Counted from the first letter of the stretch, positions 34,384-43,810 are shown. The stretch: DNA of 64,000 nt from Bog-113 sp965226755 (GCA_965226755.1 CBDDDT010000003.1:1364001-1428000); one strand, 5' to 3'. Notes: generated by a model not told the origin, from the sequence alone. Translations and numbers: made by a program.

Positions 34384-35147
34384 CGCGCCGCCATCACGTC
34401 GACGATCTCTCGCGCGCGCTGATCCTGATCCGCCTGGCGCGTCACCTGCGCGAAAACCTCGAATAACGACGGCGCCTGCAGCGTCGTCCGCAGGCTGGCG
34501 ATCGTATCCTGAGCCACCACATCGCCGCGATACAGAATCACCGCTCGCGAACACAACTTCTCCACCACTTCGAGCACGTGCGAGCTGAACAGAATCATCC
34601 GCCCCGCCCGCGCCAGTTCCACGAGCAGGCGCCGAAACAGCAGAGCGGCGTTCACATCGAGCCCGGAGAAGGGCTCATCGAGAATGATGAGCTCCGGATC
34701 GCCCAGCAGCGCCGCCGCGATCAACACTCTTTGCCGCATCCCCTTCGAATAACTCGCGAGCGGGCTGTAGCGGCTCTCGCCCAGCTCAAACAGGTTCAAG
34801 AACTGCTCGGCCTTCCGCGCCAGCAGCTTTGCTTCAATCCCCCGCAAGCGGCCCACCAGCGTGAGATATTCCAGTCCGCTCAGATGCGTGTAGAGGTGCG
34901 GTTCCTCGGGCACATAACCAAGCCGGCGCTTGAATCCGACCAGATCTTCGCTCACGCGCCGCCTATGGAAAACAATGTCGCCCGCGGTGGGGTCGATCAG
35001 CCCGGTGAGGCACTTGATGGTCGTGCTTTTGCCCGAACCGTTCGGCCCCACATATCCCAGAATTTCGCCTGGCGTGAGCGTGAAGCTCACGTTCTTCACC
35101 GCTGCGATTCCGCGATAGCACTTCGTCAATCCGCGCACTTCAAGCAC
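34380..35147 (-). CDS. ABC transporter ATP-binding protein (CcmA/DrrA type)
   Basis: Nucleotide-binding subunit of 255 residues. Walker A GPNGSGKST, Q-loop YVPEEPHLY, signature SYSKGMRQRVLIAAA, Walker B LIILDEPFSGLD and H-loop FSSHVLE are all present. The start is GTG 35147, fixed by an AGGAGG at 35155-35160 seven bases upstream and by the LEVRGLTKCYRG N-terminus. It overlaps the small membrane gene by 8 bp and the permease by 4 bp. The EPFSGLD form is typical of exporters. Confidence 0.93.
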   Translation of the reverse strand: MLEVRGLTKCYRGIAAVKNVSFTLTPGEILGYVGPNGSGKSTTIKCLTGLIDPTAGDIVFHRRRVSEDLVGFKRRLGYVPEEPHLYTHLSGLEYLTLVGRLRGIEAKLLARKAEQFLNLFELGESRYSPLASYSKGMRQRVLIAAALLGDPELIILDEPFSGLDVNAALLFRRLLVELARAGRMILFSSHVLEVVEKLCSRAVILYRGDVVAQDTIASLRTTLQAPSLFEVFAQVTRQADQDQRAREIVDVMAAR

Positions 35148-35520
35148 GGCGCAGCCTCCTTGCCATCTGAAACCACGCCACGCAACCGATCGCCGTGACC
35201 GCAATCGCAAACAACGTCAGCAAGATAAGCAGGAAAAATGTTTCTAACGTCGAATCCGACTTCGCCGCGTGAAGCTGACTCGGCAGATGAACGCGCACGC
35301 GGAGCCCGATGCTCATCGTCAGCCCCGCTCCCGCGATTGCCGCGGTGAAAATCCACACCCGAGTGCGTGCAATCCACTGCCGCAGCAGCGACACTGCCGC
35401 GTCCCCGATCAGTTGCACGGACGGCTGCTGATCGAAGATCCACACCATCTCGTCGCCGAAGCGCGCGGCAAACGCCCGCGGGTGCATTTTCACCAGCAAT
35501 CGGTACACAGGACGGATCAT
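35140..35520 (-). CDS. small membrane protein of the PadR-ABC operon
   Basis: A 126-residue protein. The N-terminus (RLLVKMHPRAFAARFGDEMVWIFD) matches the conserved leader found at the N-terminus of acidobacterial PadR-linked permeases; two hydrophobic segments follow (VWIFTAAIAGAGLTMSIGL and ETFFLLILLTLFAIAVTAIG). It is a free-standing form of that domain. It starts in the padR stop (ATGA overlap) and ends inside the ATPase start. It probably anchors or modulates the transporter; the precise role is unknown. Confidence 0.75.
   Translation of the reverse strand: MIRPVYRLLVKMHPRAFAARFGDEMVWIFDQQPSVQLIGDAAVSLLRQWIARTRVWIFTAAIAGAGLTMSIGLRVRVHLPSQLHAAKSDSTLETFFLLILLTLFAIAVTAIGCVAWFQMARRLRRA
35155..35160 (-). 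promoter_or_regulatory. ribosome binding site of the ABC ATPase gene
   Basis: Perfect AGGAGG on the minus strand, seven bases before GTG 35147. It sets the start of the ATPase gene inside the end of the preceding membrane-protein gene. Confidence 0.75.
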
Positions 35521-35858
35521 GGAAGTCTCCGGCGCAGGCTCGCCTTCGCCGCGCCCAGCGCTTTCTCGAGACGCTCGATTTCCGCTGAAAGCACGCGCCG
35601 TCCCAGCGGGCTCAGCCGGTAATAACGCCGCCGCGGGTCGTCATCCGGCTTGCTGCGCGCTTCATCCACAATGCCCTGCGACATCAGCCTCTGCAGGTTT
35701 TCATAGAGCGTGCCCGGCCCGAGTTTATATTGACCGCCCGACTCGCGCGCGACCTCCTGCATGATTCCGTACCCATGCCGGTCTTCGCTCGCCAGCGATA
35801 ACAGAATGTGAAGCACCGCCGGAGAGAGCGGCAGAAACGGACTGTAATCTTCTTTCAT
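35517..35858 (-). CDS. PadR family transcriptional regulator
   Basis: A 113-residue winged-helix repressor: LSPAVLHILLSLASEDRHGYGIMQEV, then GPGTLYENLQRLMSQGIVDE and the wing DDDPRRRYYRLSPLGRRVLSAE. First gene of the minus-strand operon padR-membrane protein-ATPase-permease, joined by 4-8 bp overlaps. A perfect inverted repeat begins one base upstream of its start codon, implying autorepression and control of the exporter. PadR-type ligands are often small toxic or phenolic molecules. Confidence 0.93.
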   Translation of the reverse strand: MKEDYSPFLPLSPAVLHILLSLASEDRHGYGIMQEVARESGGQYKLGPGTLYENLQRLMSQGIVDEARSKPDDDPRRRYYRLSPLGRRVLSAEIERLEKALGAAKASLRRRLP

Positions 35859-35859
35859 G

Positions 35860-35887
35860 CTCGGAATCCGTTATATCGGATTCCGAG
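35860..35887. promoter_or_regulatory. PadR operator: perfect 11-bp inverted repeat
   Basis: CTCGGAATCCG (35860-35870) and CGGATTCCGAG (35877-35887) flank TTATAT. The repeat ends one base before the padR start codon (35856-35858), so a bound dimer would block transcription or translation of the operon. The TTATAT centre could also be the -10 element of a leaderless padR transcript. Confidence 0.8.
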
Positions 35888-35985
35888 TGTTATCGTCAAG
35901 TGCGTTTCGCTGGCCTTCCTCGCGGAAAAGTTGCGTTACCCTGAACTTGTCCTCCCTGCACACGCCATCTTTGAAACCGCCGCTC

Positions 35986-36987
35986 ATGATCAATCCCAAA
36001 ACCGCTCTTGTCGTAACTTCCATTGCAGCCCCGAATGATGTGCTCCGGTCCTTGGCGCAAGGCTCTCTTGCCAACGGCGTCCATTTCTGGATGATTGGCG
36101 ACGTTCCCAGTCCGCGTGATTTTCAGTTGGATGGCTGTGATTTTTTCAGCCTGGACCGTCAGGCTGAGACGGAATTCCGAACCTCCCGGATCGTTCCGAA
36201 ACGTCACTACGCCCGCAAGAACATTGGATACCTGCTCGCCGCGCGCGACGGCGCCGAGCTCATCATCGAGACCGATGACGACAATTTCCCCCGCCCGGCG
36301 TTCTGGGCGGAACGTACCCGCTCGGTGTCCGTGCCGTTGCTCCGCGATGCCTCATGGGTCAATGTGTACCGCTATTTTTCCGACGTCCTGATCTGGCCGC
36401 GCGGCTTGCCTTTGGACGAAGTGCAGCGGATTCCGCCGGCCTTCGAATCCATTCCGGTTCTCACCGCCGACTGCCCCATTCAGCAGGGTCTAGCGGACGA
36501 CAACCCCGACGTAGACGCCATTTATCGTCTCCTCCTTCCGCTGCCGCTCACGTTCCGGGACGATCGCCGTCTTGCCCTCGGACCCCAGGCATGGTGTCCG
36601 TTCAACAGCCAGAACACGACCGTTTGGCGCGACGCTTTCCCCTTGCTCTATCTCCCCGCCTATTGCTCCTTCCGCATGACCGATATCTGGCGCAGCTTCA
36701 TCGCCCAGAGAATCGCCTGGGAAAACGGCTGGAATGTGCTTTTTCATGAGGCCACTGTCTACCAGCTTCGTAACGATCACAGCTTAATGCGTGACTTCAG
36801 CGATGAGGTGCCCGGCTATCTCCAAAATCGAAAAATCGGCGACTCCCTGGGAGCTTTGTCGCTGAAGCAAGGCGTCGAACATCTAGGGGCGAATCTGTTG
36901 GCCTGCTACGAGGAATTGGTGCGGGTCGGCGTCATGGAACCGAGGGAGATTCCTCTGGTCGAAGCCTGGCTGGACGACCTGAAATAG
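35986..36987 (+). CDS. STELLO-like (DUF288) glycosyltransferase-family protein
   Basis: A 333-residue protein resembling the STELLO/DUF288 family: HFWMIGDVPSPRDFQLDG, PKRHYARKNIGYLLAARDGAELIIETDDDN with a DDD metal-type motif, NTTVW, YLPAYCSFRMTDIWRSF. These are GT-A-like features; donor and acceptor are unknown. Residues before ATG 35986 would lie in the padR operator, so the later start is chosen. It stands alone, divergent from padR and upstream of tRNA-Leu. Confidence 0.7.
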   Translation: MINPKTALVVTSIAAPNDVLRSLAQGSLANGVHFWMIGDVPSPRDFQLDGCDFFSLDRQAETEFRTSRIVPKRHYARKNIGYLLAARDGAELIIETDDDNFPRPAFWAERTRSVSVPLLRDASWVNVYRYFSDVLIWPRGLPLDEVQRIPPAFESIPVLTADCPIQQGLADDNPDVDAIYRLLLPLPLTFRDDRRLALGPQAWCPFNSQNTTVWRDAFPLLYLPAYCSFRMTDIWRSFIAQRIAWENGWNVLFHEATVYQLRNDHSLMRDFSDEVPGYLQNRKIGDSLGALSLKQGVEHLGANLLACYEELVRVGVMEPREIPLVEAWLDDLK

Positions 36988-37096
36988 TCTGAACCGCCAT
37001 TCTAATTCGTGAAATTGTCCGAGTGCGGGTTTCCGCGTTTTGACGCGTCTCTTCATCGATGACGCCGTCGGAACGGCTATACTAATCTCTAAAATC

Positions 37097-37185
37097 GCTG
37101 GAGTGGCGGAATTGGCAGACGCACGGGACTCAAAATCCCGCATCGTTCACTCGGTATGTGGGTTCGACCCCCACCTCCAGCACCA
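37097..37185 (+). tRNA. tRNA-Leu (anticodon CAA)
   Basis: An 89-nt class II tRNA with encoded CCA. The acceptor stem is GCTGGAG/CTCCAGC. The anticodon stem-loop CGGGA-CTCAAAA-TCCCG gives anticodon CAA. The long variable arm is between 37141 and 37157 and the T-loop is GTTCGACCC. A TATACT box at 37078-37083 may be the -10 element. Confidence 0.96.
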
Positions 37186-37257
37186 TCACACGAAAAAGGC
37201 GCGCGAATAGCGAAGGTCCCTCGGCCCAGGGGCCGGCGTTTGGAAACACTGTTCGGC

Positions 37258-38445
37258 ATGATGAGTGTTATGAGTCCAGTGATTCATCTCCGCAGAATCA
37301 CTTCGAACAGCAAGTATATTCCTCAGGTCGACGGGCTCCGCTTCGTCGCAATCGCGTCAGTCCTCTTTTTCCATATTTACGGACATCTTGTTTTCGGCGG
37401 AGGCGTGGTGCGCGGAGGAATCTCCGATGCGGGCCTTCTCGACAGGCTGGCGAAGCGGGGCGTTGAACTCTTCTTCGTAATAAGCGGATTCGTCGTGGCG
37501 CTGCCCTTCGCCGCCCACTCCCTTTCCAACGGTCCCCGCGTAAAGCTGAAGGATTACTTTCTAAGACGCGTTACGCGTCTTGAGCCGCCCTACTTCGTCA
37601 ATCTCTTACTGACGTACTGCCTTTGGTCGCTTGCTCTGCACCAAAGCGCGATGGCAAGGCTCCCGCACTTATTGGCTAGCCTGTTCTATTCACACCAGAT
37701 CGTTTACGGCCAGCCGAGTTCCATTAGTGGCGTCGTGTGGTCGCTTGAAGTAGAAATCCAGTTCTATTTGATCGCGCCTGTCTTGGTTCTCGTTCTCAAC
37801 ATCAAATCGATGTATTGGCGGCGCGCGCTTCTAACGCTCGCGATTTTGACCACGGGATTTGCGTCAGAGGGTCTAATCTACCGCCCGGCTCAGCTTTCCT
37901 TGCTCTACTACATCAATTTCTTCTTAGCCGGAATCCTGTTCTGCGACATTTACTCGATCAGCGGCCGCTTTTGGAAGCCGGCCCTTGCCTGGGACGTCGT
38001 CTCGGCAGCCGCGTGGCCGCTGGTGTGGATTTTAGGGCGCTCGACGTCTCATGTACTGATGCCCTGCCTGATGGTCATTTTGTGCATCACCGCCTTTCGA
38101 GGGAAGCTGACGCGAGCTGTTCTAGGAACCGGCGCGATCACGATCATCGGGGGGATGTGTTACAGCATCTACCTCTATCACTGGCAGGCTCTCGCCGTAA
38201 TCTTCCGGCTGAGCCGATCGCTCCACATCGGGAACGGGTTCCTTTCTTACCTGACCCTTCAGTGCCTGATCATCTTTCCATTCATAATCGCGGTGTCCAC
38301 TATCTTCTTCGTGCTCATCGAACGGCCGTGCATGGATAAGGCCTGGCCGGTAAAACTCTGGGGAAGGCTCGGGCTTCCGCTGAGGAGCCCTCCCGAGAAC
38401 CGCGCGCTTCAGCCGGACGTCGCCTCAGCGTCCAAAGATGCCTGA
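37258..38445 (+). CDS. acyltransferase-3 family membrane protein (OafA/YrhL-like)
   Basis: Integral membrane O-acyltransferase of 395 residues. The family signature is clear: YIPQVDGLRFVAIASVLFFHIYGHL with the conserved His, RGVELFFVISGFVVALPF, DYFLRRVTRLEPPYFV with RxxR, and GVVWSLEVEIQFYLIAPVLV. About ten transmembrane segments follow. Start ATG 37258 (or 37261/37270) is chosen because earlier codons overlap tRNA-Leu. Likely acylates a surface glycan; the acceptor is unknown. Confidence 0.9.
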   Translation: MMSVMSPVIHLRRITSNSKYIPQVDGLRFVAIASVLFFHIYGHLVFGGGVVRGGISDAGLLDRLAKRGVELFFVISGFVVALPFAAHSLSNGPRVKLKDYFLRRVTRLEPPYFVNLLLTYCLWSLALHQSAMARLPHLLASLFYSHQIVYGQPSSISGVVWSLEVEIQFYLIAPVLVLVLNIKSMYWRRALLTLAILTTGFASEGLIYRPAQLSLLYYINFFLAGILFCDIYSISGRFWKPALAWDVVSAAAWPLVWILGRSTSHVLMPCLMVILCITAFRGKLTRAVLGTGAITIIGGMCYSIYLYHWQALAVIFRLSRSLHIGNGFLSYLTLQCLIIFPFIIAVSTIFFVLIERPCMDKAWPVKLWGRLGLPLRSPPENRALQPDVASASKDA

Positions 38446-38502
38446 GCACCGATTTCGAAATGGCAGGCGCCCCTTAAGGGCGCCTGCCTTCCGCCCGATC
38501 GC

Positions 38503-41500
38503 CTACTGAATCACCTGCCAGTTCGCGTTATCGCTTTCCACCTTCTTCGTCCCATATTGCGTGCTCAAAATCGCCGTCGGCGCGCCATCGATTGTCTGCC
38601 CGCCCGCGGCCGCCACTGAGCAGCTATTGCCCGAAGAATCCGTCTTCTTCACCTGAAACGATCGGCCCTGGATTCCGGCCGCCGACGGAAGCGTAATCGT
38701 CAGCGGTCCGGAGCTGGCGTTACAGAGAATCACGCTATCCCCCATGGACGCTGTATAGCTGCCCGTCTTTGTCGTAATCGCCTCCCGGATCCCGGCCACG
38801 TTCACCGTCCCGGTCAGAAGATTGTTGATCTCGGACTGCGCATACCCGGCGATCAGTTGCTGGCCCGCGGTTGTCGGGTGAATGCCGTCACTCTGAAAAT
38901 ATGTGCTGTTCGCGTAAGCGCCGTCACCCGTTAGGTTGCTGTCGTCGAATACGCCATACGCGAAAGCGTCGGCGAAGCTGGGCCAGTTTTGGGCCAGCAA
39001 CGTGTTGTACTGGTCGTGCAGCGCGTCGCAAGTCGTATTCTGTGAACTTCCCGCCCGGGAAAGCATCGGAATCACCAGAACTTTCGCGCCTTGCGAGCGC
39101 GTGTAACGGGAAAACGCGATCATCTTCTGAAATGTCTGGGCGGGAGTCAGCAGATTGATTGACCCGCATAGGTCGTTCGTTCCCGCGAAGATCCACGCGA
39201 TGTTGCTCTTGCCGCCAGGGTTGATCCCGGTAGCGAACTTAGGCGCCGCCGTAACGATGTTCGCCAGCGTTTCCCCGGACATTCCCATGTTATAGATCTG
39301 AAACGTGTCCGATAAGCCGGTCAGCATGGGACCGCAAGCCGCCGTGGCGCCCCTGCCCTGCGTAATCGAATCCCCGATGCAGATCAGGTTATTGGAAGCC
39401 GTCGGCGGAACATATTTGCCGCGGCTGATCCCCCGGTACTTGATCCAGTTATCGATCGCCGCGTCGTTCTGAGCGACCTCTGACGCGGAAAGCTCCCGGT
39501 TATAGAAAAGAACCCGGTACATCGTTCCAGACATCTGGCCGGTGATGTTATTCCCTCCCAGCAACAGAGGACCCGTCCGGCTTCCCGGCTTATTGCCCCC
39601 GCGCGAATAGTAACTCACGCCGCAATTCGCCCCGATACAGATCGAGTCGTTCTGGCTGTCCAGAATATATGTAAACAGATTCGGGCCCACGGCCGGATCA
39701 ATCTCCTGCGTTGGCGAAACCCCGTTCCACGCGCCATAAAGCCCGCAACAAAGGGGCGTGCTCGCCAGAACGTTGCCCCAGAGCACGGCATTTTGTCCGG
39801 CGCTCAGAAACGCTTGCACCTGGGCCGTGTTGTTGTAATTGTTGCCCAGGGACATGTCGGCATAAATCTGCGCCGTGAGAAACCCGTTCAGCACGGCATT
39901 GGGCAGGACCACGGGGCTCGACTGCGACGTAGCCCACGTGAGCCCTTGCGCCGTCCAAGCCGGATTGCCTCCGGCGGGAATGGTCGCGCTATTCCCGTTG
40001 CCTGAACAGTCCGTCAGCACCGCGCCGCTTCCCAGGCTCCCGTCGCAATTGCTCATCCAATAGTCAGCGATCAGCCCGTTGCTCACCACCCCCGACGCGC
40101 TCTGGAAAGTTCCCGCCGGGTTGCACTGTTTCAAAGCCTCTCGCTGCTGATCCGTCGCCAGGAAAAACTCCCCGCTCACACAACTGGCCGGCATGCTCGC
40201 CAGAACTCCCGATTTGATTGGTTTCGTGTGCGCCGCTCCCGAGAGATCCTGCGTCCCGGTGGTAAACGCGTTGCTCTGGTCCGTATACGCCGTTGTCGCC
40301 GCCTGCTGCGCTTTTGTGGCGGTCCCGGCTAGAGCCTGGATCACAGGCTGACTGCAGGTCGGACCTCCGGAGGCATTGTCTCCCGTCTCAAACTGGCCGG
40401 CCGCGCATCCGCCTGCGCTCGCCTTGGAAGAAAAAGTATTCCAGTCGGCAGCCCCCAGATAACCGCTTACTGAAGATGTCGCCTGCGGAAGCGATATATC
40501 CGTGCTGCTTAAGCCGGGGTCGTCCGCCACGCTGAAAGGCGCGGTGAAATTCAAAGTCGAGCGCGGCGCCTGCGCGTTCCCCGCGGATAGCACCGTGCTG
40601 AGCGGCCGCTGCCAGGCGAAACCGCCCGGAGTCGCACCGCAAGCCGCAAGGACATTCGGCACGATGCTGGCGTTCATCCAAACCATTCCAACCTGATTCG
40701 AATTCGTGCACCCCGGGTCCGTCGTGCGGGGAAGAACCCGCAAGCCCACTGGCGTCACCGATACTTGCACCGACGGGCCATAATTTGCCCCTGGCGTTAA
40801 ATTTGTGTCCGCCGTGATGTTGACGTTGCCATTTTGCATGGCGATCACATTTGCGCCTGTACCTCGCGCCGTGTATGTTCCCAGATCCGTCGTCACGCCC
40901 GCGGAAACCGATCCCCACGACGGGTCGTTTGCATATCCGTTGCCCAGAAGGTGTAAGCCTCCGCCCGCATATCCGAACTGGCTCGGGCCGGTCAGCTTTT
41001 GAATCACGAATCCGTTGAGAAACGTCTGCATCACGCTTCCCCCGCTCGGATCGCCGTTGATGGCGAAGTTTAATAGTCCGAAGCTGTTCGTGTTCAGCGC
41101 GCTAATCACGTTCCGCACTCCCGGCACGGAGCTGATCACATTTTCCCCGGGCACGCTGACGTGCAGCGGCACGTGATAATCCGTGATCGTCAGTCCCAGC
41201 AGATCGTCTTGAATGTTCACGGCTGAACCGTAAGTGATCGCCTGGTGAACGATGCCGCCGTCGGACGTGTTCGTGAAATGAACCAGCGTCTTCGTGCTGA
41301 CCACCGACGCTCCCGCAAATCCAAGACCCCAGATGTTATCCACCTCCGCTCTGCTGCCCGAGTCAACCTTCACGCAATCGCTCAACTGCTCGCAATGAAT
41401 ATCCGAGATGGATGCCTCCGAAGAGTGCTCAATTAAAACGCCGATGTTGTTGCTGCTCGAGGTCGGCCCGGTGATCGTCAGATCCCGGACATTGATGCGG

Positions 41501-42861
41501 CTGTTCGCGAAGCTGAAGTGGATGTGCACCACGTTCTGGTTGGTATCCCCAAGGAAGTAAACCTTGTCCAGCGCTAAGTTCTGGCAGCCGTAAGATTGGC
41601 AGTCGAAACCATATTTGTCGTAGGCGTATAACGCCACGTTATGCAGATACGAGTTCTCCTGCATGGTCTGCGACGCCACCGCCGTGGAACCTGCGATTCC
41701 GTTCGCGCTCACGCTCACGTCCTCCAGCCCCGCTCGCATCGTCGGGGATGCCGGCTGCGTGAGCCCCGGGTCGAGAAAAGCTCCCGATCCGTCGGCGGAC
41801 AGATAACAAATCGGACCGATGTTCACCACCGCCGTGTTCGGAGGAAAACCGGGCATCGCAAAGATGATGGCGGTATGCATGTCATCGCCCTTCACGCGAA
41901 CGCCGTTCGGAACGATGATCGTATTCGAGACCGCGCAGCCGCCCGGCCAGTTCCGCGACGGGATGTGAACCGTGCCGCTCCCGATGACGTTGCTGACGTA
42001 ATTGATCGCGTTCTGGATCGCCGTGGTGTCGTCATGCCAATTGCTGTTGGCGGCGCTCACATTGCACACGGCGCCGAAGTCTCGGACGTCGATCACGTCC
42101 GATAATTTCGTATTCGCGTTGCGCGCCACCGCGCCGGCCGCGGCTTGACCCTGCGCTGCGCCATCGTTGTTCACCGTAAACTGGCCGTCGGTCAGCGGAA
42201 AGCTGCTCGGCATCTCGACCGCCGTAATCTTCCCCGTTCCGTCGAGACCGGCGTATCCATTCACCGCGCCCTTGTTGGAATTCACCTCGCAAGTCCCGCA
42301 GTTCACATCGATCCGGTTTTGGCCCGCATTGGACGCAGCCCCCAGAGGCGTTGCGAAATTCAGGAAGTTTTGAGCGGTCACCGCCGCCCCCGCGTTCTCC
42401 ACCGAAATCGTCTGGACGGCGCCGACAAGGTTCCATTTCGTCGGGTCCGTGCCCGGCGTTACGTTGGTGTTCGCCACCACGGCCACGTACAAAGATCCGC
42501 TGTATGACACGGTGTTGAGAGGCGCGTAAACCGTGGCGGAATTCCACACCCCTTTCGCCGTAAGCGCGGGTCCTGTCGGACCTTGCGGGCCCGTCGGGCC
42601 TTGCGGTCCCGTCGCCCCGCTTCCCACATGCCACGTGCCGTTCAGGCAGGTGAAAAGATTTCCGGAAGCTTGCGACAAAACGATGTTCACTTTCCCAGCC
42701 ACCGGGTTTGTACATGCGCCCGAGGGATCGGTCGCCACCGCCGGCGGAATCAAAGCCGTCGAGCCGCTCAGGTCTAACTTTCCCGAAATCGTTCTATCGC
42801 CGTTAATCGTCGTCTGTCCCCAGGCGGAACCCGCAACAAGGAGCAGCACAAGTTTCTTCAT
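38503..42861 (-). CDS. large secreted mosaic protein: collagen-like, beta-helix, lectin-like and SGNH hydrolase modules
   Basis: A 1452-residue exported protein from ATG 42861 (AGAGGA 8 bases upstream; signal LVLLLVAGSAWGQ). In order: a collagen-like GPQGPTGPQGPTGP stretch (about 85-98), a carbohydrate-binding-like VWNSATVYAPLNTVSY segment, a pectate-lyase/tailspike-like beta-helix opening with VIDVRDFGAV (about 257-600), a tail-fibre-like region (LSAGNAQAPRSTLNFT, about 760-900), a concanavalin-like domain (from about 930), and an SGNH esterase (about 1155-1360; GDSIT, GTND, DGIHP). The C-terminal 80 residues repeat-fold like phage fibre tips. Probably binds and deacylates a polysaccharide. 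Confidence 0.8.
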   Translation of the reverse strand: MKKLVLLLVAGSAWGQTTINGDRTISGKLDLSGSTALIPPAVATDPSGACTNPVAGKVNIVLSQASGNLFTCLNGTWHVGSGATGPQGPTGPQGPTGPALTAKGVWNSATVYAPLNTVSYSGSLYVAVVANTNVTPGTDPTKWNLVGAVQTISVENAGAAVTAQNFLNFATPLGAASNAGQNRIDVNCGTCEVNSNKGAVNGYAGLDGTGKITAVEMPSSFPLTDGQFTVNNDGAAQGQAAAGAVARNANTKLSDVIDVRDFGAVCNVSAANSNWHDDTTAIQNAINYVSNVIGSGTVHIPSRNWPGGCAVSNTIIVPNGVRVKGDDMHTAIIFAMPGFPPNTAVVNIGPICYLSADGSGAFLDPGLTQPASPTMRAGLEDVSVSANGIAGSTAVASQTMQENSYLHNVALYAYDKYGFDCQSYGCQNLALDKVYFLGDTNQNVVHIHFSFANSRINVRDLTITGPTSSSNNIGVLIEHSSEASISDIHCEQLSDCVKVDSGSRAEVDNIWGLGFAGASVVSTKTLVHFTNTSDGGIVHQAITYGSAVNIQDDLLGLTITDYHVPLHVSVPGENVISSVPGVRNVISALNTNSFGLLNFAINGDPSGGSVMQTFLNGFVIQKLTGPSQFGYAGGGLHLLGNGYANDPSWGSVSAGVTTDLGTYTARGTGANVIAMQNGNVNITADTNLTPGANYGPSVQVSVTPVGLRVLPRTTDPGCTNSNQVGMVWMNASIVPNVLAACGATPGGFAWQRPLSTVLSAGNAQAPRSTLNFTAPFSVADDPGLSSTDISLPQATSSVSGYLGAADWNTFSSKASAGGCAAGQFETGDNASGGPTCSQPVIQALAGTATKAQQAATTAYTDQSNAFTTGTQDLSGAAHTKPIKSGVLASMPASCVSGEFFLATDQQREALKQCNPAGTFQSASGVVSNGLIADYWMSNCDGSLGSGAVLTDCSGNGNSATIPAGGNPAWTAQGLTWATSQSSPVVLPNAVLNGFLTAQIYADMSLGNNYNNTAQVQAFLSAGQNAVLWGNVLASTPLCCGLYGAWNGVSPTQEIDPAVGPNLFTYILDSQNDSICIGANCGVSYYSRGGNKPGSRTGPLLLGGNNITGQMSGTMYRVLFYNRELSASEVAQNDAAIDNWIKYRGISRGKYVPPTASNNLICIGDSITQGRGATAACGPMLTGLSDTFQIYNMGMSGETLANIVTAAPKFATGINPGGKSNIAWIFAGTNDLCGSINLLTPAQTFQKMIAFSRYTRSQGAKVLVIPMLSRAGSSQNTTCDALHDQYNTLLAQNWPSFADAFAYGVFDDSNLTGDGAYANSTYFQSDGIHPTTAGQQLIAGYAQSEINNLLTGTVNVAGIREAITTKTGSYTASMGDSVILCNASSGPLTITLPSAAGIQGRSFQVKKTDSSGNSCSVAAAGGQTIDGAPTAILSTQYGTKKVESDNANWQVIQ

Positions 42862-42898
42862 TAGGAAGATCCTCTTGAATTTAAGAATAGGAGAGAGG

Positions 42899-42938
42899 GT
42901 AGTGGGCAGGTCTGGCGTGGATAGCCAGGAGACACTAC
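42899..42938 (-). other. possible structured 5' leader of the mosaic gene
   Basis: Nested inverted repeats: GTAGTG (42899-42904) pairs with CACTAC (42933-42938), and inside CTGGC (42912-42916) pairs with GCCAG (42924-42928). The structure would lie about 38-77 nt before the start codon. No known riboswitch class is recognised; the stems are short. Confidence 0.3.
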
Positions 42939-43123
42939 TCCCCATCGAGTGGTGCGGGCGAATTTCAAAAGATCTCACAATCTTTTCTGAATACGGTCGC
43001 CCCCGCCGGTTTCGGCCCCCCACGTGCCGGTCAATGCACCGGCCCGGAGCGCGAACTAGACACGCCTTCCCGAGGCCTGTAAACTGAAGCTGAAAGATAC
43101 GCTACAAAAACGCCAAACCATTC

Positions 43124-43801
43124 ATGATTCCAGGAAGAAACTTCCCCCCTCGCCGGCAAAACCGTCGTGAAAATGTAAACGAGTCGATTCGAGCGCGCGA
43201 GGTACGGGCTGTTTTTCCCGATGGCACTGCTGAAGTGATGCCTACCGCCGCCGCGGTCCGCAAAGCCCAGGATATGGGCCTGGACCTTGTCGTTGTTTCC
43301 CCAACCGCGGTCCCCCCCGTCGCTAAGGCCGTCGATTTCGGCCACTATCAATACGAACTGAAGAAGAAGCAGCACGACGCGAAGAAAAAACAGCACGTCG
43401 TCCAAGTCAAAGAGTTAAAGTTTCGTCCCAATACCGACGATCACGATTACGATTTCAAAAAGAATCATGCCATTCGATTTCTTCAGGAAGGTAACCGTGT
43501 AAAGGCCGTCGTCCAGTTCCGCGGGCGCGAAATAGCCCATACAGATCTTGGAAAACGTCTCTTGACGCGCTTCGCCGAGGACCTTTCCACCTTCGGAACG
43601 GTTGAGGGTGTGCCCCGTATGGAAGGCCGTAACGCCCACATTCTGATCAGCCCCAGCAAAGCGGCCCAGAAAATCGCCGACGCCAAGAACGAATCCAAGG
43701 CCAGCGCCGATTCTAAGCCCACTGACGCCAAAGCCAGTGAAGCAAAACCCGTTCACGCCGAACCCGGCGAGGCCAAAACGGGCGAAGCCAAGCCCGTCTA
43801 A
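43124..43801 (+). CDS. infC: translation initiation factor IF-3 with basic/acidic C-terminal tail
   Basis: Binds the 30S subunit and guards start-codon selection. The 225-residue protein has the N-domain (NESIRAREVRAVFPDGT, ALRKAQDMGLDLVVVSP-type), the lysine-rich linker (YQYELKKKQHDAKKKQ) and C-domain (VKELKFRPNTDDHDYDFKKNHAIRFLQEGNRVKAVVQFRGRE). It is about 45 residues longer than usual owing to a tail of Ala/Lys/Glu repeats (TDAKASEAKPVHAEPGEAK). The start here is ATG rather than the rare codon of enteric infC. rpmI and rplT do not follow. Confidence 0.95.
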   Translation: MIPGRNFPPRRQNRRENVNESIRAREVRAVFPDGTAEVMPTAAAVRKAQDMGLDLVVVSPTAVPPVAKAVDFGHYQYELKKKQHDAKKKQHVVQVKELKFRPNTDDHDYDFKKNHAIRFLQEGNRVKAVVQFRGREIAHTDLGKRLLTRFAEDLSTFGTVEGVPRMEGRNAHILISPSKAAQKIADAKNESKASADSKPTDAKASEAKPVHAEPGEAKTGEAKPV

Positions 43802-43810
43802 GCGATTTAT

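Noticed and set aside
42862..43023. N-terminal extension of the mosaic protein by 54 codons
   Set aside because: The signal peptide and Shine-Dalgarno point to ATG 42861; upstream codons would bury the signal.
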